Shown here piece after piece: positions 18,214 to 26,521 of a DNA stretch of 64,000 nucleotides. Each line of letters begins with the position of its first letter. Within the stretch, counting starts at the first letter, position 1. A model generated the notes under the pieces. The model saw nothing but the letters and a program-made list of their open reading frames with translations. It did not search any database and had not been told where the DNA came from. Origin of the DNA: Pseudomonas sp. CAN1 (GTDB lineage Bacteria; Pseudomonadota; Gammaproteobacteria; Pseudomonadales; Pseudomonadaceae); contig NZ_JASMRU010000009.1 of assembly GCF_030462585.1 (NCBI RefSeq), positions 111,007 through 175,006 of the forward strand. The letters are read 5' to 3'. The translations under genes and the position numbers were made by a program.

Positions 18214-20667
18214 ATGCATTCGCCCACTGACTCCTCGCGCCGCTTTGCCCGGCGGCCGCTGGCGCTGGCCATCTCGTTGTCGTTCTGCAGCCTCGCGGCG
18301 CTGCCGCTGATCTCACCGGCCCAGGCGGCCTCGGGCAGCGAGCAGACGCTGCGCGAATACCACATCCAGCCCGGCGCCCTGGCGGCCTCGCTGAACCAGT
18401 TCAGCAGCCAGGCGGGCATCTACCTGGTCGGCCACAACGACCTCACCGCCGGCAAGACCAGCAAGGGCCTCGACGGCCGCTACAGCGTCGAGCGCGCCCT
18501 GGCGTTGCTGCTCGACGGCACCGGTCTGCAGGCGGTGGCGCAGGAGTCCGGTGGCTATGTGCTGCAGCCGGACACGAGCGGCTCGGTGCTGCAGCTGGAT
18601 TCCACGTCGATCATCGGCACTGGCGCTGCCGGCGCACTGCAGGATGACAAGGGCTACAACGCCAAGGCCAGCACCACTGCCGGCAAGACCAGCACCTCGC
18701 TGGCCGAAACGCCGCGCTCGATCTCGGTGGTGACCCGCCAGCGCATGCAGGACCAGCAGTCGCAGACGCTGACCGATGTGCTCGGCTATGTGCCGGGTAT
18801 TTTCGCCCCGCCATTCGCCGCGGGCGACGGCCTGGCCGGCGACCTGTTCTACATCCGCGGCTTCAACGCCACCGACTGGGGCTACGGTCTGCTGCGCGAC
18901 GGCCTGCGTGTGCAGGGCAACCGCTACGACACCACCAGCGAGCCCTACGGCCTGGAGCGCGTCGAAGTGTTCCGCGGGCCGACCTCGATCCTCTACGGCG
19001 AGAACGCCCCCGGCGGCATCGTCAACCTGGTCAGCAAGCGCCCGACCGCCGACCCGCGCGGCGAAGTGCAGATGACCTACGGCTCCCACGACCGCAAGCA
19101 GCTGGGCGTCGACGTCTCCGGCCCGCTGACCGACGAGGGCAACATCCTCGGTCGCGTGGTGGTGCTCGGCCGCGACTCCGGCACCCAGGTTGATCACCAG
19201 CCCGATGACCGCCTCTACATCGCCCCGTCGATGACCTTCAACTTCGACGACGCCACCGCGCTGACGCTGCTCTCCACCTACCAGCGCGACCGCACACTGA
19301 TGGAACTGGGCTACCCGGCGGCCGGCACCCTGCTGCACAACCCCAACGGCAAGATCAGCAAGAGCACGCTTTCCGGCAACCCCGACTGGGACAAGTTCGA
19401 GCGCGAAGCCTGGACCCTGGGCTATGAGTTCAGCCACCAGTTCAACGATACCTGGCAGTTCCGCCAGAACTCGCGCTACATGCAGTCGCGCATCGACCGC
19501 CGCGAGATGTGGCCGGGCAGCCTGAACAACGGCGGCTTCGGTACCAACGTCAACAACACCGCGTACGACCGCTACAACAAGTCGATGACCTACTCGCTGG
19601 ACAACCAGTTCGAGGGGCACTTCCAGTCCGGCGAGCTGGCCAACACCGTGCTGGTCGGCGCGAGCTTCGACCGCACCTCGTTCAACCAGGACTGGGACGC
19701 CGGCGCCGGTGGTTCGGTGAATGTGTTCGATCCGGTCTGGACCACCGTGCCCAGTACCCCGATCCACGTCCAGGACGCGCTGCTGGAACAGAAGATGTAC
19801 GGCCTCTATGGCCAGCTGCAGAGCCGCTACGACAACTGGATCGCCCTGCTCGGCGGGCGCCTGGACGAGGTCAACAGCCAGTATCGCAACCGCGCCGGCA
19901 CCACCAACGGCCTGGCCGATCTCGACTACTGGGACCACGACTTCACCTGGCAGGCCGGCCTGATGTACCAGTTCGACAATGGCCTGTCGCCCTACGTCAG
20001 CTACTCCACCGCGTTCGCCCCGACGCAGCAGACATCGAGCAAGTCCGGCACCCTCGACCCGACCACCAGCGAGCAGTACGAGATCGGCGTGAAGTACGAG
20101 CCCAAGGGCTGGAATACCAGCATGACCGCCTCGCTCTACGACCTGCGCAAGACCGACGACGTGATCTACGACAGCGTGGTGGGCGACTACCGGCAGGTCG
20201 GCGAAAGCCGCGCGAAGGGCCTGGAGCTGGAGGTCAACAGCGACGTCACCGAAAACCTCAGCCTGACTGCCTCCTACACCTACACCGACTCGCGCATCAC
20301 CAAGGACGCCCCTGGCTCGCTGCTGGAGGACCACCAGATGACCGGCGTGCCGCGCAACCAGGCCTCGGCCTGGGGCACCTACCGCTTCCTCGACGGCTAC
20401 CTCAAGGGCCTGCGCGTGGGCGGCGGCGTGCGTCACTTCGACAGCACCTTCGCCTACACCCCGGCCTCGCTCTACGGCAAGCTGGATACCGGCGACGTGA
20501 CTCTGGTGGATGCCCTGGTCGGCTACCAGCTCGACGAGCACTGGTCGGCGGAGGTGAACGCGAAGAACCTGTTCGACAAGGAATACGTCGCCGGCTGCAA
20601 CAACGCCGGTCGCTGCTACTGGGGCGAGGAGCGGACCCTGCTGGGGAGCGTGACTTTCCGCTGGTGA
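18214..20667 (+). CDS. TonB-dependent siderophore receptor with N-terminal signalling domain
   Basis: An outer-membrane receptor that imports a ferric-siderophore using TonB energy and signals through FecR. The 817-residue product has a long signal peptide (about residues 1-38, ending SPAQA), an STN signalling domain (about 45-118, starting 'REYHIQPGALAASLNQFS'), a plug ('LAETPRSISVVTRQRMQDQQ', 'RVEVFRGPTSILYGENAPGG') and a 22-strand barrel ending in the aromatic GSVTFRW. The tail 'NNAGRCYWGEER' and 'YVSYSTAFAPTQ' resemble the ferrichrome/ferrioxamine (FhuA/FiuA/FoxA) group, but the actual siderophore cannot be read from sequence. Confidence 0.92.
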   Translation: MHSPTDSSRRFARRPLALAISLSFCSLAALPLISPAQAASGSEQTLREYHIQPGALAASLNQFSSQAGIYLVGHNDLTAGKTSKGLDGRYSVERALALLLDGTGLQAVAQESGGYVLQPDTSGSVLQLDSTSIIGTGAAGALQDDKGYNAKASTTAGKTSTSLAETPRSISVVTRQRMQDQQSQTLTDVLGYVPGIFAPPFAAGDGLAGDLFYIRGFNATDWGYGLLRDGLRVQGNRYDTTSEPYGLERVEVFRGPTSILYGENAPGGIVNLVSKRPTADPRGEVQMTYGSHDRKQLGVDVSGPLTDEGNILGRVVVLGRDSGTQVDHQPDDRLYIAPSMTFNFDDATALTLLSTYQRDRTLMELGYPAAGTLLHNPNGKISKSTLSGNPDWDKFEREAWTLGYEFSHQFNDTWQFRQNSRYMQSRIDRREMWPGSLNNGGFGTNVNNTAYDRYNKSMTYSLDNQFEGHFQSGELANTVLVGASFDRTSFNQDWDAGAGGSVNVFDPVWTTVPSTPIHVQDALLEQKMYGLYGQLQSRYDNWIALLGGRLDEVNSQYRNRAGTTNGLADLDYWDHDFTWQAGLMYQFDNGLSPYVSYSTAFAPTQQTSSKSGTLDPTTSEQYEIGVKYEPKGWNTSMTASLYDLRKTDDVIYDSVVGDYRQVGESRAKGLELEVNSDVTENLSLTASYTYTDSRITKDAPGSLLEDHQMTGVPRNQASAWGTYRFLDGYLKGLRVGGGVRHFDSTFAYTPASLYGKLDTGDVTLVDALVGYQLDEHWSAEVNAKNLFDKEYVAGCNNAGRCYWGEERTLLGSVTFRW

Positions 20668-20705
20668 CCGCAGGTCCCGCCCTGGCGCAGAAGGGGCGGA
20701 ACCTT

Positions 20706-20779
20706 GTAGGAGCGAGCTTGCTCGCGAACCGCCTGATGCCCGGTCCGCGGGCCGGGTTCGCGAGCAAGCTCGCTCCTAC
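20706..20779. repeat. REP pair (inverted) after the receptor gene
   Basis: Two exact 24-bp REP units in opposite orientation (20706-20729 and 20756-20779; core GGAGCGAGCTTGCTCGCG) separated by 26 bp that itself contains a CCGGTCCGCGGGCCGG hairpin. As RNA this would fold into a long stem. It lies 38 bp after the receptor stop. Confidence 0.9.
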
Positions 20780-20800
20780 ATAAAGCAATCCCCCAGACAC

Positions 20801-20833
20801 AAAAGAGCCCCGCCTGAGCGGGGCTTTTTCTTT
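20801..20833 (+). terminator. Terminator after the receptor gene
   Basis: Arms GCCCCGC and GCGGGGC around CTGA, with A-run before and T5 after. Same GC stem as the terminators at 16406 and 21461. Confidence 0.88.
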
Positions 20834-20878
20834 GGTGTCATTCGCCCATTCCCACATGTACCGACGGAGTGTCTGCTT

Positions 20879-20907
20879 GCGTAGGAGCGGACCTTGTCCG
20901 CGAAATC
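20879..20907. repeat. Left inverted REP of the RAYT unit
   Basis: 29 bp, exactly complementary to 21413-21441. It contains the palindrome GGAGCGGACCTTGTCCGCG with a two-base mismatch at its centre. Confidence 0.9.
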
Positions 20908-20935
20908 CGTCCATCCCACTCGAGGATGTCCGGCT

Positions 20936-21412
20936 ATGTCCCATCCTGCTTTCCCCGATGCACCGGGCCACCATTCGCTGCGCAAAGGGCGCTCTTCGGA
21001 GCCCGGCCGAATCTATCTGATCAGCGCAACCACCCATGGCCGAACTCCGGTATTCCTCGACTTTCGCTCGGCCTGCATTGCATCGGCGGCCTTTGTCCGT
21101 CCTGTCGTGTTAGGGCACAACAGACTGCTCGCCTGGGTACTGATGCCCGATCATGTTCACTGGTTGCTGCAACTGGGAGATGGCGAGCAGTTGGCTGGAT
21201 CGGTTGGACGTATGAAGGCAGTCAGTGCGCGAGAGGTCGCTCGACAGGCTGAACGGCAAGGCAGGGTGTGGGCGCCTGCGTTTCATGACCGGGCGATGCG
21301 TAGAGAGGATGACTTGGTGGCCGTTGCACGCTACATCGTGGCCAATCCCTTGCGGGCGGGCCTTGTCAGGACGCTCAGGGAGTATCCCTTCTGGGATGCA
21401 GTCTGGCTGTGA
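20936..21412 (+). CDS. rayT: REP-associated tyrosine transposase (RAYT, Y1/TnpA_REP family)
   Basis: RAYTs are single-domain HUH nucleases related to IS200/IS605 TnpA that bind and cleave REP hairpins and are thought to spread them. The 158-residue protein shows the metal-binding HUH motif as MPDHVHWLLQ (His73, His75) and the probable catalytic Tyr133 in YIVANPLRAGLV, both with normal spacing, so it looks intact. The ATG at 20936 is chosen because GAGGA precedes it by about 9 bp and the protein then starts normally; an ATG at 20894 would lie within the left repeat. Whether it is active cannot be told. Confidence 0.9.
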   Translation: MSHPAFPDAPGHHSLRKGRSSEPGRIYLISATTHGRTPVFLDFRSACIASAAFVRPVVLGHNRLLAWVLMPDHVHWLLQLGDGEQLAGSVGRMKAVSAREVARQAERQGRVWAPAFHDRAMRREDDLVAVARYIVANPLRAGLVRTLREYPFWDAVWL

Positions 21413-21441
21413 GATTTCGCGGACAAGGTCCGCTCCTACGC
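21413..21441. repeat. Right inverted REP of the RAYT unit
   Basis: 29 bp, exact reverse complement of 20879-20907, starting immediately after the transposase stop codon. Confidence 0.9.
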
Positions 21442-21460
21442 GGGGCGGTGGCGTCACCAT

Positions 21461-21487
21461 GAAAAAGCCCCGCCGAAGCGGGGCTTT
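21461..21487. terminator. Terminator between the RAYT unit and zapG
   Basis: Arms AAAAAGCCCCGC and GCGGGGCTTTCT around CGAA. The A-rich left side makes it usable for zapG, which is transcribed towards it from the right. Confidence 0.82.
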
Positions 21488-21504
21488 CTCGTTGCAGCCA
21501 GGGC

Positions 21505-21945
21505 TCAGTACTTGCCTTTCAGACCGTAGGTCTCGTCCAGCGTACCGGGGCCGTCGGTGGTCTTGGGGGCGTAGTCGCGCGGCGCTTCGTTGTTCGCCGG
21601 CGGGGTCAGGCGCTCGCGGCGCTCCGGGTATTCGTCGGCGTGCAGGGCGGCCAGCAGGCGCTGTTTGGTCTGCTCGTCCAGGGCCAGACGCTCGGCGCCC
21701 TCGGAGAGGTGCTCCTGGACGTCCTGGTAGCTCTGGGTGAGCTTCTTCATCAGGTTGGCGGAGGTGGTGAAGTGGGTCACCACTTCGCGCTGGTAGCTAT
21801 CGAATCGATCCTGCATGTCGTCCACCTGACGCTGCAGCTTGTTCGGCGCGGCGTTGGGCAGCAGGCGGGCGATCAGGAAGCCGATGCCGACCCCGACGAT
21901 CAGGGCGAGTAGCGGCAGCAACCAGGTGGTGAGGGACTGTTCCAC
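21505..21945 (-). CDS. zapG: ZapG/YhcB family membrane protein (DUF1043)
   Basis: ZapG (YhcB) is a small inner-membrane protein that in E. coli links cell division and envelope growth. The 146-residue product has an N-terminal membrane helix (about residues 8-26, 'LLPLLALIVGVGIGFLIA') followed by a helical, likely coiled-coil cytoplasmic part ('KLQRQVDDMQDRFDSYQRE') and a Pro-rich charged tail. This order fits the family. It is divergent from the alpha/beta hydrolase gene. Confidence 0.85.
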   Translation of the reverse strand: MEQSLTTWLLPLLALIVGVGIGFLIARLLPNAAPNKLQRQVDDMQDRFDSYQREVVTHFTTSANLMKKLTQSYQDVQEHLSEGAERLALDEQTKQRLLAALHADEYPERRERLTPPANNEAPRDYAPKTTDGPGTLDETYGLKGKY

Positions 21946-22084
21946 GCGAATCCTTCCTCTATAGACGGCTTTGCTTTACGTTAGCGGCTTGCACCTGTGC
22001 TTGTATACCGTGGCGAATGCTTCGCCGCCTGCGCAGGTATTGAGCTAGACGAGACGACCCGCCACGGGGTCACGGAGCTGTTGT

Positions 22085-22711
22085 TTGACCACCCGCGAAA
22101 TCCCCCTGTTCCTTGATGGCCCTGAAGGCCAGCTGGAAGCCCTGCACCTCGCCACGCCCGACGCCAGGGGCGTCGCGCTGATCTGCCATCCGCATCCGCT
22201 GTTCGCCGGCACCATGCAGAACAAGGTGGTCGCCACCCTGCAACGTGCCGCACGGGATGCAGGATACGCCACCCTGCGTTTCAATTTTCGTGGCGTAGGT
22301 CAGAGCGCCGGCAGTTATGCTGAAGGCCGCGGTGAGATCGACGACGTGCTGGCCGCCGCGCACTGGCTCGCCGAGCAGCATCCGGGCCTGCCGCTGACGC
22401 TGATGGGCTTCTCCTTCGGCTCCTGCGTGGCCGGCAATGCCGCCGAGCGCCTGGAAGAGCAGGGCGCGGACCTCGCGCAACTATTCATGCTGGCGCCGCC
22501 GGTGGAGCGTTTTGACGTCGACCTGCCCGAGCGCTGCCCGCTCACGGTGATCCAGCCGGAGGCCGACGAAGTGGTCACGCCCGAGCGCGTGTATGCCTGG
22601 AGCGCCGAGCTCACCAAGCCGCACGAATTGATCCGTATCCCCGACTGTAGCCATTTCTTCCACGGCAAGCTGATCGAGCTCAAGGACCTGATACAGGCCC
22701 GGCTCGCCTAG
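22085..22711 (+). CDS. Alpha/beta hydrolase of the small dienelactone hydrolase-like family
   Basis: A 208-residue cytoplasmic hydrolase with no signal peptide. The nucleophile elbow is GFSFGSC, the oxyanion-region motif is CHPHPLFAGTMQNKVV, and the C-terminal catalytic His is probably in DCSHFFHGKL. An Asp in the stretch 'IQPEADEVVTPERV' completes a likely triad. The start is TTG at 22085 with GGAG about 9 bp upstream; no ATG fits. The substrate is unknown. It is followed by trpS at 60 bp. Confidence 0.85.
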   Translation: MTTREIPLFLDGPEGQLEALHLATPDARGVALICHPHPLFAGTMQNKVVATLQRAARDAGYATLRFNFRGVGQSAGSYAEGRGEIDDVLAAAHWLAEQHPGLPLTLMGFSFGSCVAGNAAERLEEQGADLAQLFMLAPPVERFDVDLPERCPLTVIQPEADEVVTPERVYAWSAELTKPHELIRIPDCSHFFHGKLIELKDLIQARLA

Positions 22712-22771
22712 GTCTGCCAGCCGAGTTACCATCCGGCCCGCCATTTCATTTGTGTTGATTCCTGGATTCCC

Positions 22772-24112
22772 ATGACGACCCGTATCCTGACCGGCATCAC
22801 CACCACCGGTACTCCGCACCTGGGCAACTACGCCGGCGCCATTCGCCCGGCCATCGTTGCCAGCCGCGATCCGCAGAGCGATTCCTTCTACTTCCTGGCC
22901 GACTATCACGCGCTGATCAAGTGCGATGACCCGGCGCGCATCCAGCGTTCGCGCCTGGAAATCGCCGCCACCTGGCTGGCCTGCGGCCTGGATGCGGACA
23001 AGGCGACCTTCTATCGCCAGTCCGATATTCCCGAAATCCCCGAACTGACCTGGCTGCTGACCTGCGTCAGCGCCAAGGGCCTGCTCAACCGCGCCCACGC
23101 CTACAAGGCCTCGGTGGACAAGAACGTCGAGGCCGGCGAAGACCCGGACGCTGGCGTCACCATGGGCCTGTACAGCTACCCAGTGCTGATGGCCGCGGAC
23201 ATCCTGATGTTCAACGCGCACAAGGTGCCGGTCGGCCGCGACCAGATCCAGCACGTGGAAATGGCCCGTGACATCGGCCAACGCTTCAACCACCTGTTCG
23301 GCAACGGCAAGGAACTGTTCACCCTGCCCGAGGTGGTGATCGAGGAAGACGTGGCGACCCTGCCGGGCCTGGACGGTCGCAAGATGTCCAAGAGCTACGA
23401 CAACACCATCCCGCTGTTCGGCAGCGCCAAGCAGCTCAAGGACGCCGTGGCGCGCATCGTCACCGACTCCCGCGCGCCGGGCGAGCCGAAGGACCCGGAC
23501 AACTCGCACCTGTTCACCCTCTACCAGGCCTTCTCCACCCACGAGCAACAGGCTGCATTCCGCGCCGAGCTGGTTGGCGGCCTGGCCTGGGGCGAAGCCA
23601 AGCAGCGCCTGTTCGAACTGCTCGACAACGAGCTGGGCGAAGCCCGCGAGCGCTACCACGCACTGATCACCCGCCCGGCCGACCTGGAGGACATCCTCCT
23701 GGCCGGTGCCGCCAAGGCCCGTCGCATCGCCACGCCGTTCCTCGGCGAGCTGCGCGAGTCGGTCGGCCTGCGCTCGTTCCGCGAGCAGGTTCAGGTGGCG
23801 ACCGAAGGCAAGAAGAAGGCCGCCAAGGCCGCGCGTTTCGTCAGCTTCCGCGAGGACGAAGGCTTCCGCTTCCGTCTGCTGGATGCCGCTGGCGAGCAGC
23901 TGCTGCTGTCCATCGCCTTCGCTGATGGCAAGGCCGCGGGCCAGGTGACCAAGCGCCTGCAGGCCGAAGAACTGGACCTGCATGCCGAGCCGAACGCCTT
24001 CAGCGTGCGCCTGGATGGCCAAGCCGTGGCCTACAGCCCGGAGTTCGCCACCGACGCGGAACGCGACGCCGCCATGCAGCGTCTGCGCGAGGCTCTCGCT
24101 CCGCAGGAGTGA
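22772..24112 (+). CDS. trpS: Tryptophanyl-tRNA synthetase with C-terminal extension
   Basis: TrpS charges tRNA-Trp. The class I catalytic core shows the HIGH-like motif PHLGNY and the KMSKS loop in [13 protein letters not shown]. At 446 residues it is about 100 longer than the usual 330-350. The extra C-terminal part after a Lys/Ala-rich linker ([10 protein letters not shown]) contains '[16 protein letters not shown]' and resembles a YegP/DUF1508-like beta module. I recall the same long form in other pseudomonads, so it is lineage-typical rather than a local fusion; the role of the added module is unknown. Confidence 0.94.
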   Translation: MTTRILTGITTTGTPHLGNYAGAIRPAIVASRDPQSDSFYFLADYHALIKCDDPARIQRSRLEIAATWLACGLDADKATFYRQSDIPEIPELTWLLTCVSAKGLLNRAHAYKASVDKNVEAGEDPDAGVTMGLYSYPVLMAADILMFNAHKVPVGRDQIQHVEMARDIGQRFNHLFGNGKELFTLPEVVIEEDVATLPGLDGRKMSKSYDNTIPLFGSAKQLKDAVARIVTDSRAPGEPKDPDNSHLFTLYQAFSTHEQQAAFRAELVGGLAWGEAKQRLFELLDNELGEARERYHALITRPADLEDILLAGAAKARRIATPFLGELRESVGLRSFREQVQVATEGKKKAAKAARFVSFREDEGFRFRLLDAAGEQLLLSIAFADGKAAGQVTKRLQAEELDLHAEPNAFSVRLDGQAVAYSPEFATDAERDAAMQRLREALAPQE

Positions 24113-24206
24113 GGGTCGGCAGGCCGGTCCGACTACCGGCCAATTGCCAAGCAACGGGGGCGCCGCTAAAGTGTGCGCCCCCGTTTTCGTTGCCTTGCTA
24201 CCGATC

Positions 24207-25301
24207 ATGACGCCTCTTCAGCGCTACCAGGAAGACCTCAAACGCCCCGATTTCTTCCACGACGCCGCGCAAGCGAACGCCGTGAAGCACCTGCAACGCC
24301 TCTACGACGACCTGGTCGCCGCCGACAAGGGCAAGACCGGCCTGTTCGGCAAGCTGCTCGGCAAGAAGTCCCAGGAGCCGGTAAAGGGCCTGTACTTCTG
24401 GGGCGGCGTCGGCCGCGGCAAAACCTACCTGGTGGATACCTTCTTCGAAGCGCTGCCCTTCAAGCAGAAGATGCGCACGCACTTCCACCGCTTCATGAAG
24501 CGCGTCCACGAGGAAATGAAGACCCTCAAGGGCGAGAAGAACCCGCTGACCATCATCGGCAAGCGCTTCGCCGACGAGGCCCGGGTGATCTGCTTCGACG
24601 AATTCTTCGTCTCCGACATCACCGACGCGATGATCCTCGCGACCCTGCTGGAAGAGCTGTTCAAGAACGGCGTCAGCCTGGTGGCGACCTCCAACATCGT
24701 GCCGGACGGCCTGTACAAGGACGGCCTGCAGCGCGCGCGCTTCCTGCCGGCCATTGCGCTGGTCAAGAAGTACACCGAAGTGGTCAACGTCGACAGCGGC
24801 GTGGACTACCGCCTGCGCGCCCTGGAACAGGCCGAGCTGTACCACTGGCCGCTGTCCGAGCAGGCCGAACAGGCCATGACTCGCGACTTCAAGGCGCTCA
24901 CCCCGGACTGCGCCGCGGCTACCCGCGATGACGCGCTGATGATCGAGAACCGCGAGATCCGCGCGCGCATCACCTGCGATGACGTGGCCTGGTTCGAGTT
25001 CCGCGATCTGTGCGACGGCCCGCGCAGCCAGAACGACTACATCGAGCTGGCGAAGATCTTCCACGCCATCCTGATCTCCAACGTCGAGCAGATGGGCGTG
25101 GCCAAGGACGACATGGCGCGCCGCTTCATCAACCTGGTGGACGAGTTCTACGACCGCAACGTCAAGCTGATCCTCTCCGCCGAGGTCGAGCTCAAGGACC
25201 TGTACACCGGTGGCCGCCTGGAGTTCGAATTCCAGCGCACCCTGAGCCGCCTGCTGGAAATGCAGTCCCACGAATACCTGAGCCGCCCGCACCGTCCCTG
25301 A
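24207..25301 (+). CDS. zapE: ZapE, AFG1-like cell division ATPase
   Basis: ZapE is an AAA-type P-loop ATPase (AFG1/LACE1 family) which in E. coli associates with the Z ring and destabilises FtsZ polymers. The 364-residue protein has Walker A GGVGRGKT at residues 66-73, Walker B VICFDEFFV, and the family motif 'LVATSNIVPDGLYKDGLQR'. The ATG at 24207 (MTPLQRYQEDL) is chosen because the longer frame overlaps trpS. A terminator follows at 25316. Confidence 0.92.
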   Translation: MTPLQRYQEDLKRPDFFHDAAQANAVKHLQRLYDDLVAADKGKTGLFGKLLGKKSQEPVKGLYFWGGVGRGKTYLVDTFFEALPFKQKMRTHFHRFMKRVHEEMKTLKGEKNPLTIIGKRFADEARVICFDEFFVSDITDAMILATLLEELFKNGVSLVATSNIVPDGLYKDGLQRARFLPAIALVKKYTEVVNVDSGVDYRLRALEQAELYHWPLSEQAEQAMTRDFKALTPDCAAATRDDALMIENREIRARITCDDVAWFEFRDLCDGPRSQNDYIELAKIFHAILISNVEQMGVAKDDMARRFINLVDEFYDRNVKLILSAEVELKDLYTGGRLEFEFQRTLSRLLEMQSHEYLSRPHRP

Positions 25302-25315
25302 TGGTCCGGTGAATG

Positions 25316-25344
25316 AAAAAGGCTGCCCTTGGGCAGCCTTTTTC
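25316..25344 (+). terminator. Terminator after zapE
   Basis: Arms AAAAAGGCTGCCC and GGGCAGCCTTTTT around TT; a strong hairpin with T5. Confidence 0.9.
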
Positions 25345-25358
25345 GTTTCCGGCTCTTC

Positions 25359-25434
25359 GTAGGAGCGAGCTTGCTCGCGAACATTTCACCGGCAGCTCCG
25401 GTACTGGGCGGTTCGCGAGCAAGCTCGCTCCTAC
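25359..25434. repeat. REP pair (inverted) between zapE and the next gene
   Basis: Exact REP units at 25359-25382 and 25411-25434 in opposite orientation, separated by 28 bp. It lies between two convergent genes. Confidence 0.9.
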
Positions 25435-25463
25435 AAGAAGGCCATTCGGTGCGGCCTTGGCGG

Positions 25464-26429
25464 TCAGCGCTGCGCCGTCTCCTGCTGCGCCTTCTTCAGC
25501 AATTGCTGGGCGTGGGCGACTTCCAGCGCCTCCATGGCATTGATCGGCTTGATCGCCACGGCCTTCTTCAGCTGTTCCAGCGCCTTCTGCTCCTCGTCCT
25601 CGCCGTACACGTAGCCCAGCGCGTTGGCGTACTCGTAGTGGCCGATAGGCAGGTCGTCGGAGGCGCGGAAGGAGCGGGCGAAGTACTGCTCCATCTTGTC
25701 CGCGCTGACCCCGTAGGTCATCTTGCCCACCAGTTTGCCGACCTTGCGGATCACGCCGGCCTCATAGCCGCCGTACAGCGCCAGGGCGAACGGCTGGTTC
25801 GGCTGCTTGGCCAGCAGCGCGTCCAGCTCCTTGGGGATCTCGCTGGTGTAGCCGCGCTTGAGCACCACCGGCACCGGCAGGTCTTCGGCCAGGCGTGCCT
25901 TGGCGTAGGCGCGGCCGAACTGGGCGATGGGGTCGGCGTTGAGCAGCGGGCCGGCCTCATCGGTGTAGCTGATGACTTCCTCCAGCAGGCGCTGCTTCTC
26001 GTCCTGGTTCGGCGCGAGAAACATCGCGTAGAGCACCTGGGCGAACATGCCCGGCACCTGCCCGCCGACGCCCAGCGCCAGGCCGTCTTTCTTGGCCTGG
26101 GCGAAGTCGCCACGGAATACCTTGCGCCATACGTCCTGCAGCTTCTCGGCGTAGACCTGCGCCTCTTCCGGCTTGCCGCTGAAGCCGGTGCCGGCGGCAA
26201 CGGTCTTCTCCAGGGCTTCGGGGTGCTGCGTGGCCATGCTCACCACCCAGTCCGCATCCGGGAAGGGGTAGTTGGCGCCGAAGCCGCGGGTCAGTCGTGG
26301 CCAGGCTTCGCGCAGCTTGTCGCCGCTGTAGTCGAAGGCGCTCTGGTCGTAGGGGAAGGGTTTCCAGGTGTCGTCCGCCACAGCGTTCAGGCTGAAGACG
26401 GCCAGCAGGGCAAGCAGAAAGCGGCGCAT
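25464..26429 (-). CDS. Secreted protein of unknown function with C-terminal TPR-like helices
   Basis: I do not recognise a functional family. The 321-residue protein has a Sec signal peptide (MRRFLLALLAVFSLNAVA, cleavage before DDTWK), so it should be periplasmic. The body is mostly helical, with a Gly-rich segment 'LALGVGGQVPGMFAQVLYAM'. The last about 70 residues ('GHYEYANALGYVYGEDEEQ', then 'ALEQLKKAVAIKPINAMEAL') resemble tetratricopeptide helices. No catalytic motif is seen. It stands alone between zapE and a GlxA-type regulator; P. aeruginosa has an unannotated gene at the same place (from memory). Confidence 0.8.
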   Translation of the reverse strand: MRRFLLALLAVFSLNAVADDTWKPFPYDQSAFDYSGDKLREAWPRLTRGFGANYPFPDADWVVSMATQHPEALEKTVAAGTGFSGKPEEAQVYAEKLQDVWRKVFRGDFAQAKKDGLALGVGGQVPGMFAQVLYAMFLAPNQDEKQRLLEEVISYTDEAGPLLNADPIAQFGRAYAKARLAEDLPVPVVLKRGYTSEIPKELDALLAKQPNQPFALALYGGYEAGVIRKVGKLVGKMTYGVSADKMEQYFARSFRASDDLPIGHYEYANALGYVYGEDEEQKALEQLKKAVAIKPINAMEALEVAHAQQLLKKAQQETAQR

Positions 26430-26521
26430 GGCGATATCCCGTTGGGTTCTTGTTGTCGATTGCTGCCCCTGATCATAGGGCGGCCCCCGAGTCCGTGAAC
26501 CCATCCTAGGGATGGCCTGTT

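Larger units (their letters stand above)
20879..21441. mobile_element. RAYT unit: REP-associated transposase gene between perfect inverted repeats
   Basis: The segment is bounded by two perfectly complementary 29-bp sequences, 20879-20907 and 21413-21441, each holding a REP-like palindrome with core GGAGCGGACCTTGTCCGCG. The transposase gene ends at 21412, so the right repeat begins at the next base. This gene-plus-flanking-REP layout is that described for RAYT/REPtron elements. The palindrome differs from the GAGCTTGCTC type found elsewhere in the window. Confidence 0.85.

Noticed and set aside
18313-20541. 742-codon open frame on the minus strand opposite the siderophore receptor
   Set aside because: Composition-driven shadow of the receptor; no recognisable domain.
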